Origin: Flammeovirga yaeyamensis
GTDB taxonomy: Bacteria; Bacteroidota; Bacteroidia; Cytophagales; Flammeovirgaceae
DNA length: 64,000 nt
Direction of reading: 5' to 3'
NCBI RefSeq assembly: GCF_018736045.1
Contig: NZ_CP076132.1
Location: 4,673,501-4,737,500 of the forward strand
Position 1 is the first letter of the stretch, and each line of letters starts with the position of its first letter. The translations under genes and the position numbers were made by a program. The notes under the pieces are model-generated. The model did not search any database, was not told the DNA's origin, and saw only the letters and a program-made list of their open reading frames with translations. This document shows, piece after piece, positions 34,616 through 42,833 of the stretch.

Positions 34616-35797
34616 ATGAGAACATTAAAAAGTATATCTGATCGATTAAACCAAGCGAGAAATAAAACATATACACATAATACATCTTCAACTGCTAAAG
34701 AAAACACTCAAATAAATAATTCAACAGAAATGTTTTGCGGTACTTTAGAAGATGCAATTGATTTATACTATGATGATAAAATTGATGATGCTATTCACAT
34801 TTTAGAGAAAATATCTAAAAATGATCCAACGTCAAAGTGTTATCATTATTTAGGATTGTGTTATTCATCCCAAAATGAATATCGAAAAGCAATAGACCAC
34901 TTCAATTTATCTCTAGATATCAACCCAAATAATGTAAAGTCATTAATTGAAAAAGGTAGTATTTTATACGAACACCTTGATAAGTTTGATGAAGCTATAG
35001 ATTTAGCTGACATAGCAATTTCATTAAACTCTCAAAATGCATGGGGATACTCATTGCGAGGTAAAGTTCATTATGCTAAATCAGAATTTAATAAAGCTAT
35101 TAAAGATTTTACTAAAGCAATCATTCTTGATAAGGGAGAATTTGCTTGGTTTTATTATTATAGAGGAGTTAGCTATAAAGCAAATGAACAATTAAATAAG
35201 GCTAAATGTGATATAGAAAGAGCTATTCAAGTAAAGGATTCTGTTCAAAATTTTTATTATGAATTAGGTTTAATTCAAAATACTTTAGATGAGGATTTAG
35301 AAGCCATTCAATCTATTTCAAAGGCAATAGACCTTTGTGAAAATGATGTTCCTGCAAGCTATTTCGGTAACAGAGGTAGTATCTACTCTTTTTTAGGAGA
35401 TTATGATAAAGCCATCGTAGATCTAGAAAAAGCCATAACATTAGATCCTAAATATGATTTTGCTTATAAAATAATAGGATATATATATATGGAATTAGAA
35501 AAGGAAGAGGAAGCACTAGATAATTATAAAAAAGCAGTAGATATAGATGTTGATTATAGCGATGCTTATGATAAAATGGCATTATGCTATTTAATACTTG
35601 ATAATATGGAGATAGCAAAAGAAGCTGCAGAAGAAGCCTTAGAAATAAATCCTAATCTAATTACTTCTCTAAATATATTAGGAACATATTACCTTAACAT
35701 TGAACAACAAGTTAGAGCAAAAAGATATTTCTCCAGGTCATTAGATATTGATCCTGAACATGAATATGCAATTGAACATCTTCAAAAATGTAATTAA
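34616..35797 (+). CDS. TPR-repeat protein
   Basis: 393 residues of tandem tetratricopeptide repeats, about ten in number (for example YHYLGLCYSSQNEYRKAIDH, KALAIL-type helices, and the last repeat ending with SLDIDPEHEYAIEHL). The N-terminal 45 residues are basic and not repetitive. There is no signal peptide or TM segment, so the protein is cytoplasmic. TPR proteins usually serve as scaffolds or sensors. It lies directly after the dynamin operon in the same orientation but behind a strong hairpin. Confidence 0.85.
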   Translation: MRTLKSISDRLNQARNKTYTHNTSSTAKENTQINNSTEMFCGTLEDAIDLYYDDKIDDAIHILEKISKNDPTSKCYHYLGLCYSSQNEYRKAIDHFNLSLDINPNNVKSLIEKGSILYEHLDKFDEAIDLADIAISLNSQNAWGYSLRGKVHYAKSEFNKAIKDFTKAIILDKGEFAWFYYYRGVSYKANEQLNKAKCDIERAIQVKDSVQNFYYELGLIQNTLDEDLEAIQSISKAIDLCENDVPASYFGNRGSIYSFLGDYDKAIVDLEKAITLDPKYDFAYKIIGYIYMELEKEEEALDNYKKAVDIDVDYSDAYDKMALCYLILDNMEIAKEAAEEALEINPNLITSLNILGTYYLNIEQQVRAKRYFSRSLDIDPEHEYAIEHLQKCN

Positions 35798-35871
35798 TTC
35801 CTTACTTCTAACCTTTATTATAGCTTACTACATTAAGTAGTCTTAGTGATTTAACCTACAACCTAATTACA

Positions 35872-36067
35872 ATGAAATTTATTTATATCAGTCTTTTCAT
35901 TATTCAATTACCCTATCATCACCTTAGTATGTTCAGCTATTCTGGTTGTAGTGATGTATTCTGTTGTCAAACAGATAATAAAAAGTATAAAAGAGATGAT
36001 ATCCTTATTATTTAGCGATCCTAAATTATTCTTTAAAAACTTTTTGAAAGCTCTTTTCTCAGAATAA
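35872..36067 (+). pseudogene. Apparently frameshifted small membrane-protein ORF
   Basis: A 47-codon frame starting with ATG at 35872 (MKFIYISLFIIQ) ends early. A second frame, open from 35876 to a TAA at 36067 without a usual start codon before 35951, encodes a typical hydrophobic segment (YPIITLVCSAILVVVMYSVV) and then a basic helix (KQIIKSIKEM) with FFKNFLKALFSE at the end. A single frameshift near 35880-35920 would join the start to the membrane segment. It could also be a real gene with a rare start (for example GTG at 35951, shorter). It is followed 12 bp later by a lipoprotein gene. Confidence 0.4.
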
Positions 36068-36079
36068 TACTACTTTCAA

Positions 36080-36631
36080 ATGAAACTCCTTATCCTCCTC
36101 CCACTACTCCTCACCTCCTGCCTCAACACCTCAGACATTCAAAAAATTAATTCTGAAGTTGAACTTTTAAAAGGGCATGAAATAGTAGAGCAATTATTAG
36201 ATTGTAATGATGGTGATGTAGAACAACTTGCTAGAATATTTTCAACTTCAGTACCGGTGATTCAACGGATACAAAACAAAGAATCTGAATTGACATTTTC
36301 GGCTGATCAGCAGTGGAAAGATGTACTTAAGAAAGTGAAAATTGAGGGGAGTGGAGTTTTCTACGATTTAGACCCTTATTACGAATCACGGACAAGGAAA
36401 GTACTTTATTATATCTATGAATTTTGGTGGATTTACCCTTTTTTATACCTAATTCCTCTTCTCTTTTTTAAAGAGTTTTTTACCCTAAATTTATTTGTGG
36501 GTTCTGTATTAAAGGATATAATTTTAATGATAACACTGTTATCTCTCAATTGGGTGTTCCCTTATGTGTCTCCTATTGATTTACAATCAAAGACTCATGA
36601 TTTGAAAGTAGAACGCCTCCTTAAGAGATAG
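36080..36631 (+). CDS. Lipoprotein-like membrane protein, unknown function
   Basis: 183 residues. An N-terminal hydrophobic segment ends in a lipobox (LLTSC, Cys at about residue 14). A soluble helical region to about residue 110 follows. Then come two or three hydrophobic segments (YIYEFWWIYPFLYLIPLLFF and LNLFVGSVLKDIILMITLL) before a basic tail. The combination of a lipobox and C-terminal TM segments is unusual; the first segment might instead be an uncleaved anchor. Convergent with the RING/TerD-like gene at 36641. No family recognised. Confidence 0.65.
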   Translation: MKLLILLPLLLTSCLNTSDIQKINSEVELLKGHEIVEQLLDCNDGDVEQLARIFSTSVPVIQRIQNKESELTFSADQQWKDVLKKVKIEGSGVFYDLDPYYESRTRKVLYYIYEFWWIYPFLYLIPLLFFKEFFTLNLFVGSVLKDIILMITLLSLNWVFPYVSPIDLQSKTHDLKVERLLKR

Positions 36632-36640
36632 AAAGAAATA

Positions 36641-38896
36641 CTAATTCCAAAGTTGATTTACTTCAGCAAGATTTAAAGCCCAGTGCTGATCATATATCTG
36701 GTCAGCATTTTCTTTTTCATTAGCAATTTCTTGTTGATGTACTTCGGCTTTTAACTCTAGGAGTTCTCCTATTTTTATTTTGGAATCTAGTCTTTTGATT
36801 AAAGCTTTTACAGCATATAGAGACATATTATGTACCACTTGTCCACCGAATTCTAACTCCAGCCATAAAACTTCTTTCTTTTCGACATCCAATACCCCAA
36901 AGAGCAATCCTTTTGTAAGGTTGTTATCATTGATCTTTACTTGTTGTTGTACATGTGCAGGGTGATAGGCCACTCCACTTTTAGTTACTTTCATTGGGTG
37001 TTTGGCATCCATCCAACCTACCATTAAGTTGGGAGATAGATTACCAGAGGAATAACTGTTACAAGTAAAATAAACGTATTTCGCTTTTAATTGCTGAAGA
37101 GTTGGAATATCTATTTCTATATATTCTGCCGTTCCAATTTGGTCTGGAATATAAATTATATCACCGCTATGTTTACACCCATCAATCACCATGTTTCCAT
37201 AGTTGCAGTATTCTTGCTTATTAGAGTAGACTACAGCACAACTTAAATCCATATCCAAATGTTGAGCCGGCAACCCTTCTCCCCATTGCATAAACAAACG
37301 AATGGTATCTCCTTTCAAAGGTAACTTTACGCCTGAAGGCATGTAATTATTATCCTGAATCGTTTGACTTCTATCTCCAATGGAAATAGGTACATTATAC
37401 AACTGAGGGTCAATATAAATAGATCGAGCCGTACCCACTTCCTGCTGTGATAAATGCTTTTTGATGATTTCCAGTGTAAATGATTTTATTTTCTGAACAA
37501 TCTCCTCTCGCTCTACTTTTGTCAGTTGATGAATATTTTTATTCTTCATAATATGTAAATGCTTCCCTCCCAACGGCTTCACCAAACGGTCACCAGTGGG
37601 ACTGAAATAATATTCAGCATACATACTCAACGTCATGATCAAACGCATAGGAACCTTAGAAGAGATCTCCTCGAAATGTTTGAGCGTATCATCTACTCCA
37701 AATCGAAAAATCAAAGAAAATAAAGACCTTGAAAAATAGCCAGGATTCGCCTTTAGCAATTCAAAAGCCTCCGGCCTTTTTTTGTACTTTAAGAAATGGT
37801 TCAATTGACCTCTCCACACCTCATAATTACTATTATAAAACGCATCTAATAATTGTGCTAACTGACCAAAATCTCTATGATTACTCCATTCTGTTAGTCG
37901 CAATGCTCTAATCACTCTTACCCACATATTTCTATTGGGGTGCATCTCTTCACATTGCTTCTCGATACTCATCGGTAATTCATTGATCCATTGTGCATAT
38001 TTTCTACATTCACTTCTAGAAAAATGTAATTTGATTTTTTCTTTCTGAACCTGAACCAATTTTTTATTGATAGTAGTCCTAATATGCCACACCTGAGTAT
38101 TTTCAAAATTTCTAACAATAATTGTTTTGGGTTTGATGATCTGTAAGTAACCTGTTTTTTTATACCATAAATACCTAAGAATATCCTTCGGTGATTGTAA
38201 TAATTCCTTTAACTTATCATGCTCTTCATTCGTGATTAAATAGTCGATCACTAAAGCTTTATTCTCCTTAGTAATAAACTTGAGCTTTTTCGGTAAACCA
38301 AAATGGAATAGCAATGTCTTCAGGCTTTCTACTTGTGTTGCATCCAAAGGATTTTTGGACTGTAATAAACCTAAAAAATGCTTTTCTAAATCCTCTTCTG
38401 TCCACAATTCTAGTTTTCTAAAACCTATCGCGTCAGACTGTTCCAATATTAATTTCTCAAATTGAAAAGGTGTACCACAAATCGGGCAACCATTGTATTT
38501 TTCCAACTTAAAAGTACCATCAGGTATTCTATGACCACACGTTAATTGAGTACCTTTTTTCTCACCTAATAGATTAGAAAGCCATACTAATAATAATGTT
38601 TTATTTCTATCTTTAATTTCCTCAGGAATATTCCACTTCCGAATCAATGGCGTCCAGTTGGAATGTAATCGATGAATCTTCTTGAATACACTATAGACCC
38701 TTCCCAATTCCTCAGAAGGTGCCTCATTTAAAGCATCAAAAAGTGCTTTGGAAAAGGTGTAACCAATATTCTGAAGTGTTTTTAAAAAAAATAAAGTGTC
38801 ATCTTTTATGGAGGGGGAATCGGAAGAAGGAAGTTTAGAATTAGACAGTACAATAGCATTATTACGAATGGCAACTTTCTGTAAATCTCTATTCAT
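36641..38896 (-). CDS. Large protein with RING-like zinc site and TerD-like domain
   Basis: About 751 residues from ATG at 38896; a longer frame to 38956 merely translates the end of a tRNA-like element. A C-x-H ... C-x2-C set lies at residues 120, 122, 137 and 140 (TCGH, then NGCPICGTPF), a RING- or zinc-ribbon-like site. Residues 500-650 resemble a TerD-type domain: LDMDLSCAVVYSN, then HSGDIIYI and LMVGWMDA. The arrangement recalls the MXAN_6230/SCO0854 group, in which a RING-like site is combined with a TerD-like region. The match is from memory. TerD-type proteins are tied to stress and metal-related responses, and the gene faces the dynamin locus. Confidence 0.65.
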   Translation of the reverse strand: MNRDLQKVAIRNNAIVLSNSKLPSSDSPSIKDDTLFFLKTLQNIGYTFSKALFDALNEAPSEELGRVYSVFKKIHRLHSNWTPLIRKWNIPEEIKDRNKTLLLVWLSNLLGEKKGTQLTCGHRIPDGTFKLEKYNGCPICGTPFQFEKLILEQSDAIGFRKLELWTEEDLEKHFLGLLQSKNPLDATQVESLKTLLFHFGLPKKLKFITKENKALVIDYLITNEEHDKLKELLQSPKDILRYLWYKKTGYLQIIKPKTIIVRNFENTQVWHIRTTINKKLVQVQKEKIKLHFSRSECRKYAQWINELPMSIEKQCEEMHPNRNMWVRVIRALRLTEWSNHRDFGQLAQLLDAFYNSNYEVWRGQLNHFLKYKKRPEAFELLKANPGYFSRSLFSLIFRFGVDDTLKHFEEISSKVPMRLIMTLSMYAEYYFSPTGDRLVKPLGGKHLHIMKNKNIHQLTKVEREEIVQKIKSFTLEIIKKHLSQQEVGTARSIYIDPQLYNVPISIGDRSQTIQDNNYMPSGVKLPLKGDTIRLFMQWGEGLPAQHLDMDLSCAVVYSNKQEYCNYGNMVIDGCKHSGDIIYIPDQIGTAEYIEIDIPTLQQLKAKYVYFTCNSYSSGNLSPNLMVGWMDAKHPMKVTKSGVAYHPAHVQQQVKINDNNLTKGLLFGVLDVEKKEVLWLELEFGGQVVHNMSLYAVKALIKRLDSKIKIGELLELKAEVHQQEIANEKENADQIYDQHWALNLAEVNQLWN

Positions 38897-38931
38897 TAAT
38901 TGGTAGATATTAGATAAGGGTAAGAATAAAA

Positions 38932-39036
38932 AGAGATAGGTGGGATTCGAACCCATCTTCGACCCAATTCTACGAAAAGGGGAAATCGAAAAATATGTCC
39001 TATTTGACGATGCGCTTAGACTCTCGCTCTATCTCT
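38932..39036 (-). tRNA. tRNA-like element, 105 nt, class II-like; anticodon not assigned
   Basis: The first and last seven bases form a perfect stem, AGAGATA with TATCTCT, which can be extended to nine base pairs. The T-arm is near-canonical: GATGGGTTCGAATCCCACC. A D-arm-like GCG...CGC stem surrounds a loop containing TCTAAG. The central region cannot be folded into a normal 5-bp, 7-nt-loop anticodon arm, because it is longer than usual. Instead AAATA and TATTT form a stem around GGACA. No CCA is encoded. It is either an unusual class II tRNA, a degraded pseudo-tRNA or a related structured RNA. Confidence 0.5.
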
Positions 39037-39349
39037 TATAAGGCAATTGATGTTGGTCCGATATTACAATTTTCATGAAGTAACCAATACTTGGCCTGTT
39101 ATATGAATACAAATGTAACAATGTTTCTTATTGTTTTATTATATTTGACATTTTTTATAATTACAACAGGATTTTATTTAATCGATTTATTAGTTGAACC
39201 TCTACAAGAGTAAGTAAAGTGGTATATTATGAATAGTAAGTAGTTGAGCTTTAATCCAAAAAAAAGTCTTAGTTATTCTGTTTGCTACGTTTTGATATTA
39301 TGTAATTTATCCATTATTCGATTTCAATCTCTTCATTTATCATAATCAA
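39037..39349. other. Intergenic region beside the tRNA-like element
   Basis: Apart from the possible micropeptide at 39103-39213 I see nothing. No copy of the tRNA 3' end and no integrase is seen here. Confidence 0.4.
39103..39213 (+). CDS. Possible 36-residue membrane micropeptide
   Basis: A short open frame from ATG at 39103 to TAA at 39213. Residues 8-28 are strongly hydrophobic (FLIVLLYLTFFIITTGFYLI), giving a single-TM peptide with an acidic C-terminus. There is no clear ribosome binding site. It lies alone in an otherwise featureless 313-bp region. It could be a type I toxin-like peptide or chance; confidence is low. Confidence 0.25.
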   Translation: MNTNVTMFLIVLLYLTFFIITTGFYLIDLLVEPLQE

Positions 39350-39754
39350 TTAATCTTGAAATTTTTCAAACACCCCATCAATCAACCCCTTCACCTCTTC
39401 CAAAGTCTCGTACTTATACGTACTAATCTCCTTACAACCCGATATCATCGCAGAAGTTTTTTCACCCCTGTGGAAACAGTAAATCGGCTTTTTCATTTCT
39501 AAACCTCTGCCAATTTCATAGCCTACTCCTAAAGATGGAACAGTCACGTCTGCAATAATCACATCTGAGGCGATAAGCCAAGCCATATCTTGATTATGAA
39601 TTTCGATATCAGTAATTGCATCTTCTTGAAGATCCATTTGTCCAATATGTTCTGTGAGCACCTCACCATAATTTTTTAAATGGGAAATGATTTCTTGATA
39701 TAATTGAGCGTCTTGACGTCCTCCGCGGATAGAACCAGAGAAATATATTTTCAT
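39350..39754 (-). CDS. DNPH1-like 2'-deoxynucleoside 5'-phosphate N-hydrolase
   Basis: 134 residues of the nucleoside 2-deoxyribosyltransferase-like fold. YFSGSIRGGRQDA, VLTEHI, then EIHNQDMAWLIASDVIIADV and PSLGVGYEIGRG match the mammalian RCL/DNPH1 pattern closely. That enzyme hydrolyses the N-glycosidic bond of 2'-deoxynucleoside 5'-monophosphates, which sanitises the nucleotide pool. The catalytic Glu is in GVGYEIGRG. It is cytoplasmic and monocistronic. A nucleoside deoxyribosyltransferase with a different substrate cannot be ruled out. Confidence 0.85.
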   Translation of the reverse strand: MKIYFSGSIRGGRQDAQLYQEIISHLKNYGEVLTEHIGQMDLQEDAITDIEIHNQDMAWLIASDVIIADVTVPSLGVGYEIGRGLEMKKPIYCFHRGEKTSAMISGCKEISTYKYETLEEVKGLIDGVFEKFQD

Positions 39755-39837
39755 TTTAAAATTGAGTTTAATCTAAAGTCTAAAGCTAGATAAAAATTTG
39801 ATATTCAAGATTGATCTACCTTTTTTTAACAAAGAAA

Positions 39838-39866
39838 CCACTATCAACAATTATCGTTAATAGTGG
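39838..39866 (-). terminator. Terminator of the 39899 gene
   Basis: CCACTAT and ATAGTGG pair; the 15-nt loop is AT-rich, and on the minus strand a T-rich sequence follows. Confidence 0.6.
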
Positions 39867-39898
39867 CGTTACAATTTACATCAAAATATTATGCTAGC

Positions 39899-40765
39899 TT
39901 AAAGTTCTACTTGAACGTGCTGGTTATAATTGATTGCATTCATTAAAAAGAATGCCCAATTGTCTTTAGAGTACTTGATTACCGAAGCTTCATTTCCTTC
40001 GTTTAATCTTGTCACTACTGCTTGATTCATGAATATATTTTCAGGATAATTTCCTCCCGATTTTTTAAACTCTTTTTCAGAAATTTGGGCAACCTCATTG
40101 TTTGCGTTGTTCTTCACATAGTATGAATTAGGAACAAACTCCATTACAGCTCCTTTAAACTTATACCCTTTTTCCTCAATTTGAAGATGGACTTTCACTT
40201 GGGTATTTTTTCCTTTTGGATCATAAAAAACCGTCACCTCATTACTCGAATCATAATTGATGGCTTGTAATAATACAGGCTTTACTTTTTTACCTTTTGT
40301 GATGTTGATTTTCTCAAAATAAGAAACCTGAGATTTAGAAATCATCACTTTAGACAAATCCTTATCGCCTACATAACTAATTGATTGATGTTGATTGACA
40401 AGATCACTTACCTTCACATCTTTTGAAGTCCCAATAAAAACGGATTTAATATTTTCCAGCTTTAGTTTCACTTTTTGACCAGTTGCCTGATCTTTTACAT
40501 GAATTTGAGTGATAATATTATCAATACTACCAGAAACAAATTTTATCTGTCCACTGACATATTCACCTTCCTCTGTAAGTACAGAAACAGGAGAGGATAA
40601 CTCTATATCGTCGGTATTATTAGTGAAATGTGGCATATCCGAAGGTTTGAATGGATAAGTTGGGTTTTTCTTCGATAAATCAATTTCTACAGGAATTAGC
40701 TGAGCATAAATTGATGATGAAAAGAAGAAAATCATCACAATAGAAATAATAGTATTTAGCTTCAT
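39899..40765 (-). CDS. Secreted protein of unknown function
   Basis: 288 residues. The signal peptide ends at FSSSIYAQ. The mature part is rich in beta-strands (VKVHLQIEEKGYKFKGAVMEF and YDPKGKNTQ). No family is recognised. It follows the trp operon terminator and has its own terminator. Confidence 0.65.
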   Translation of the reverse strand: MKLNTIISIVMIFFFSSSIYAQLIPVEIDLSKKNPTYPFKPSDMPHFTNNTDDIELSSPVSVLTEEGEYVSGQIKFVSGSIDNIITQIHVKDQATGQKVKLKLENIKSVFIGTSKDVKVSDLVNQHQSISYVGDKDLSKVMISKSQVSYFEKINITKGKKVKPVLLQAINYDSSNEVTVFYDPKGKNTQVKVHLQIEEKGYKFKGAVMEFVPNSYYVKNNANNEVAQISEKEFKKSGGNYPENIFMNQAVVTRLNEGNEASVIKYSKDNWAFFLMNAINYNQHVQVEL

Positions 40766-40883
40766 TTTTAGAATGTATTATAAGTTTAAGTTTTAATTAG
40801 CGTTTTACATTCTCTATTTACGTTGAAAAAACGAAGTTGTATTTCTTTATTTTTCTCCTATTGTTCCGAAAAAGAGCCAAAAA

Positions 40884-40911
40884 AAGTCATGAGAACGGAT
40901 TCCCATGACTT
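40884..40911 (-). terminator. Terminator of the trp operon
   Basis: AAGTCATG and CATGACTT form an 8-bp stem followed on the minus strand by a run of T; it ends transcription after trpB. Confidence 0.75.
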
Positions 40912-40933
40912 CTATATTTTTGAATTAAATGGA

Positions 40934-42118
40934 TTAATAATTTCCCCACTTAATGTACGTTTCTAAATCTTTATCGCCTCTACCCGATAAATTGACTACC
41001 ACTACATCGTCCGGTTTAAAGTCCATTTTGCCTAATGCTGCAAAAGCGTGAGCAGACTCTACCGCTGGAATAATACCTTCTAATCTCGATAATTCCACTC
41101 CGGCTGTCATTGCCTCATCATCGGTAACATATTTGAATTGTGCTCTTCCAGAATCAAATAAGTGGGCGTGGATTGGTCCGATACCAGGATAATCCAAACC
41201 TGCAGAAATCGAGTAAGGTTCTACCACCTGACCATCTTCCGTCTGCATCAAAATAGTTTTTGATCCGTGTAAAACGCCTGGCGTACCTAAAGCTGTTGTC
41301 GCTGCCGACTCACCCGACTCAACACCTAACCCTGCCGCTTCTACTGCTACTAAATTCACATCCAAAGCATCTAAATAATGATAGAAAGCACCTGCAGCAT
41401 TTGAGCCACCACCCACACATGCAATCACATGATCTGGGTTTTCCTTACCTTCTTTCTCTTTTAATTGCCATTTCATTTCCTCAGAAATAACCGACTGGAA
41501 TTTAGCCACCATATCAGGATAAGGATGAGGTCCTACTACAGATCCAATGATGTAATGTGTATCTGTTGGGTTATTGATCCAGTGACGCATTGCTTCGTTC
41601 GTCGCATCTTTTAGTGTTTTAGAACCACTTTTTGCTGGAACAACTGTAGCTCCTAAAAGACGCATACGCTCTACGTTTGGACGCTGACGGGCGATATCAA
41701 TTTCTCCCATATAAACGATACACTCCAAGTTCATCAAAGCACAAACTGTTGCTGTAGCCACACCGTGTTGGCCAGCACCTGTCTCTGCAATAATTTTCTT
41801 TTTGTTTAGTCGTTTCGCTAATAAAATCTGACCAATAGTGTTGTTCACTTTATGTGCACCTGTGTGGTTCAAATCTTCACGCTTAAGATAAATTTTCGCT
41901 CCGTATTTTTCAGATAATTTTTTCGCAAAGTATAAAGGTGTTGGACGACCTACATAGTCTTTCAATAATCCATCAAACTCTTCTTTAAACTTTGGATCGG
42001 CAATCATTGCCTCATAATTTTCTTTCAGCTCTTTAACGTTCGGATAAAGCATTTCTGGAATATATGCTCCTCCAAATTGACCGTAATAGCCATACTGATC
42101 TGGTTCTTGATAAGTCAT
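40934..42118 (-). CDS. trpB: Tryptophan synthase beta chain
   Basis: 394 residues. The family start [16 protein letters not shown] is followed by the PLP-binding Lys90 in [11 protein letters not shown], the GGGSNAAG phosphate motif and the [10 protein letters not shown] loop. It condenses indole and serine into tryptophan in complex with TrpA. Six bp separate it from trpF. No trpA follows: a terminator and then a secreted protein come next, so the alpha subunit must be encoded elsewhere. Confidence 0.97.
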   Translation of the reverse strand: MTYQEPDQYGYYGQFGGAYIPEMLYPNVKELKENYEAMIADPKFKEEFDGLLKDYVGRPTPLYFAKKLSEKYGAKIYLKREDLNHTGAHKVNNTIGQILLAKRLNKKKIIAETGAGQHGVATATVCALMNLECIVYMGEIDIARQRPNVERMRLLGATVVPAKSGSKTLKDATNEAMRHWINNPTDTHYIIGSVVGPHPYPDMVAKFQSVISEEMKWQLKEKEGKENPDHVIACVGGGSNAAGAFYHYLDALDVNLVAVEAAGLGVESGESAATTALGTPGVLHGSKTILMQTEDGQVVEPYSISAGLDYPGIGPIHAHLFDSGRAQFKYVTDDEAMTAGVELSRLEGIIPAVESAHAFAALGKMDFKPDDVVVVNLSGRGDKDLETYIKWGNY

Positions 42119-42124
42119 ATTTCT

Positions 42125-42796
42125 TTATTTATCGTTGATGGATTTCACCCACTCTGACAAGGAAGTCAATTGCTCCACATCTTTTAATGCCGGTGATATC
42201 TCAAATTTACTATTTACATCAATTCCTTTGCAAGGTAAGTGATCTAACTTTCTGATATTCTTAATATTTTCAAGCGAAAGTCCACCACTCAACAGAAAAG
42301 GTTTTGTTGAATTGTATTGTTCTAAAACTCCCCAATCAAATGTTTCTCCGGTTCCACCATGTTTAGGTGATTTCGTATCGAAAAGGAAGTAATCCACAAA
42401 TGCTTCATAAGGCTTTAGTACTTCAAAATTAAACTCATCTTTAATTCCGAAAACTTTAAATACCTCAAACCCTTTTTCTTTTAATGACTGACACAACTCG
42501 GGAGTCTCTTTTCCATGCAGTTGAATGACATCAAAATGATATTTTTTAGCGAAATCAAGAATGGTTTGTTTCTCTTCATTCACAAACACTCCTACTCTTT
42601 TTGTTTGAATATCGTTCGACCATTTTTCTTCCAAGAAAGAAACGTCTTCTCTTTCTATAAACCTCGATGAAGGTGGGTACATGATAAAGCCCATATAATC
42701 AGGCTCCAATGTTAAGACATCATAAATATTCTTTTGATCTCTCATTCCACAAACCTTCCAACTGACGGTTTTGATATTTTGTTTGTCTTTGATCAT
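42125..42796 (-). CDS. trpF: Phosphoribosylanthranilate isomerase
   Basis: 223 residues of a TIM barrel. KVCGMRD (the usual start of the first strand, with catalytic Cys), VIQLHGKE, DYFLFDTKSPKHGGTGETFDW (the phosphate-binding and catalytic-Asp stretch) and LLSGGLSLENI are as expected. An N-terminal extension of about 12 residues precedes KVCGMRD. It converts N-(5-phosphoribosyl)-anthranilate to CdRP. It is separated from trpC by two opposite-strand genes. Confidence 0.95.
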   Translation of the reverse strand: MIKDKQNIKTVSWKVCGMRDQKNIYDVLTLEPDYMGFIMYPPSSRFIEREDVSFLEEKWSNDIQTKRVGVFVNEEKQTILDFAKKYHFDVIQLHGKETPELCQSLKEKGFEVFKVFGIKDEFNFEVLKPYEAFVDYFLFDTKSPKHGGTGETFDWGVLEQYNSTKPFLLSGGLSLENIKNIRKLDHLPCKGIDVNSKFEISPALKDVEQLTSLSEWVKSINDK

Positions 42797-42833
42797 GAAC
42801 TAAAGTTTAACTCAATCTATCTATCACAAAACT

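Noticed and set aside
25773..35797. Caspase and dynamin genes as one operon
   Set aside because: A hairpin with a T run at 28060-28091 and about 190 bp without genes separate them.
35872..36015. 47-residue protein beginning MKFIYISLF as an intact gene
   Set aside because: After the first 12 residues the sequence loses membrane-protein character and becomes Cys/Lys-rich, whereas the other frame retains a clear TM segment.
38896..38956. Extended N-terminus of the RING/TerD-like protein starting MGSNPTYLF
   Set aside because: This peptide is only a translation of the T-arm and 3' end of the tRNA-like element; the start at 38896 is preferred.
38932..39036. tmRNA, tRNA-Sec or ordinary tRNA-Ser/Leu identity for the tRNA-like element
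   Set aside because: The length is far below tmRNA and no tag frame is present; the D- and anticodon arms do not match Sec, and no Ser or Leu anticodon can be placed.
28200..39036. Integrated mobile island at a tRNA gene
   Set aside because: No integrase, transposase or repeated tRNA 3' end is visible within the window, although the gene content is unusual.
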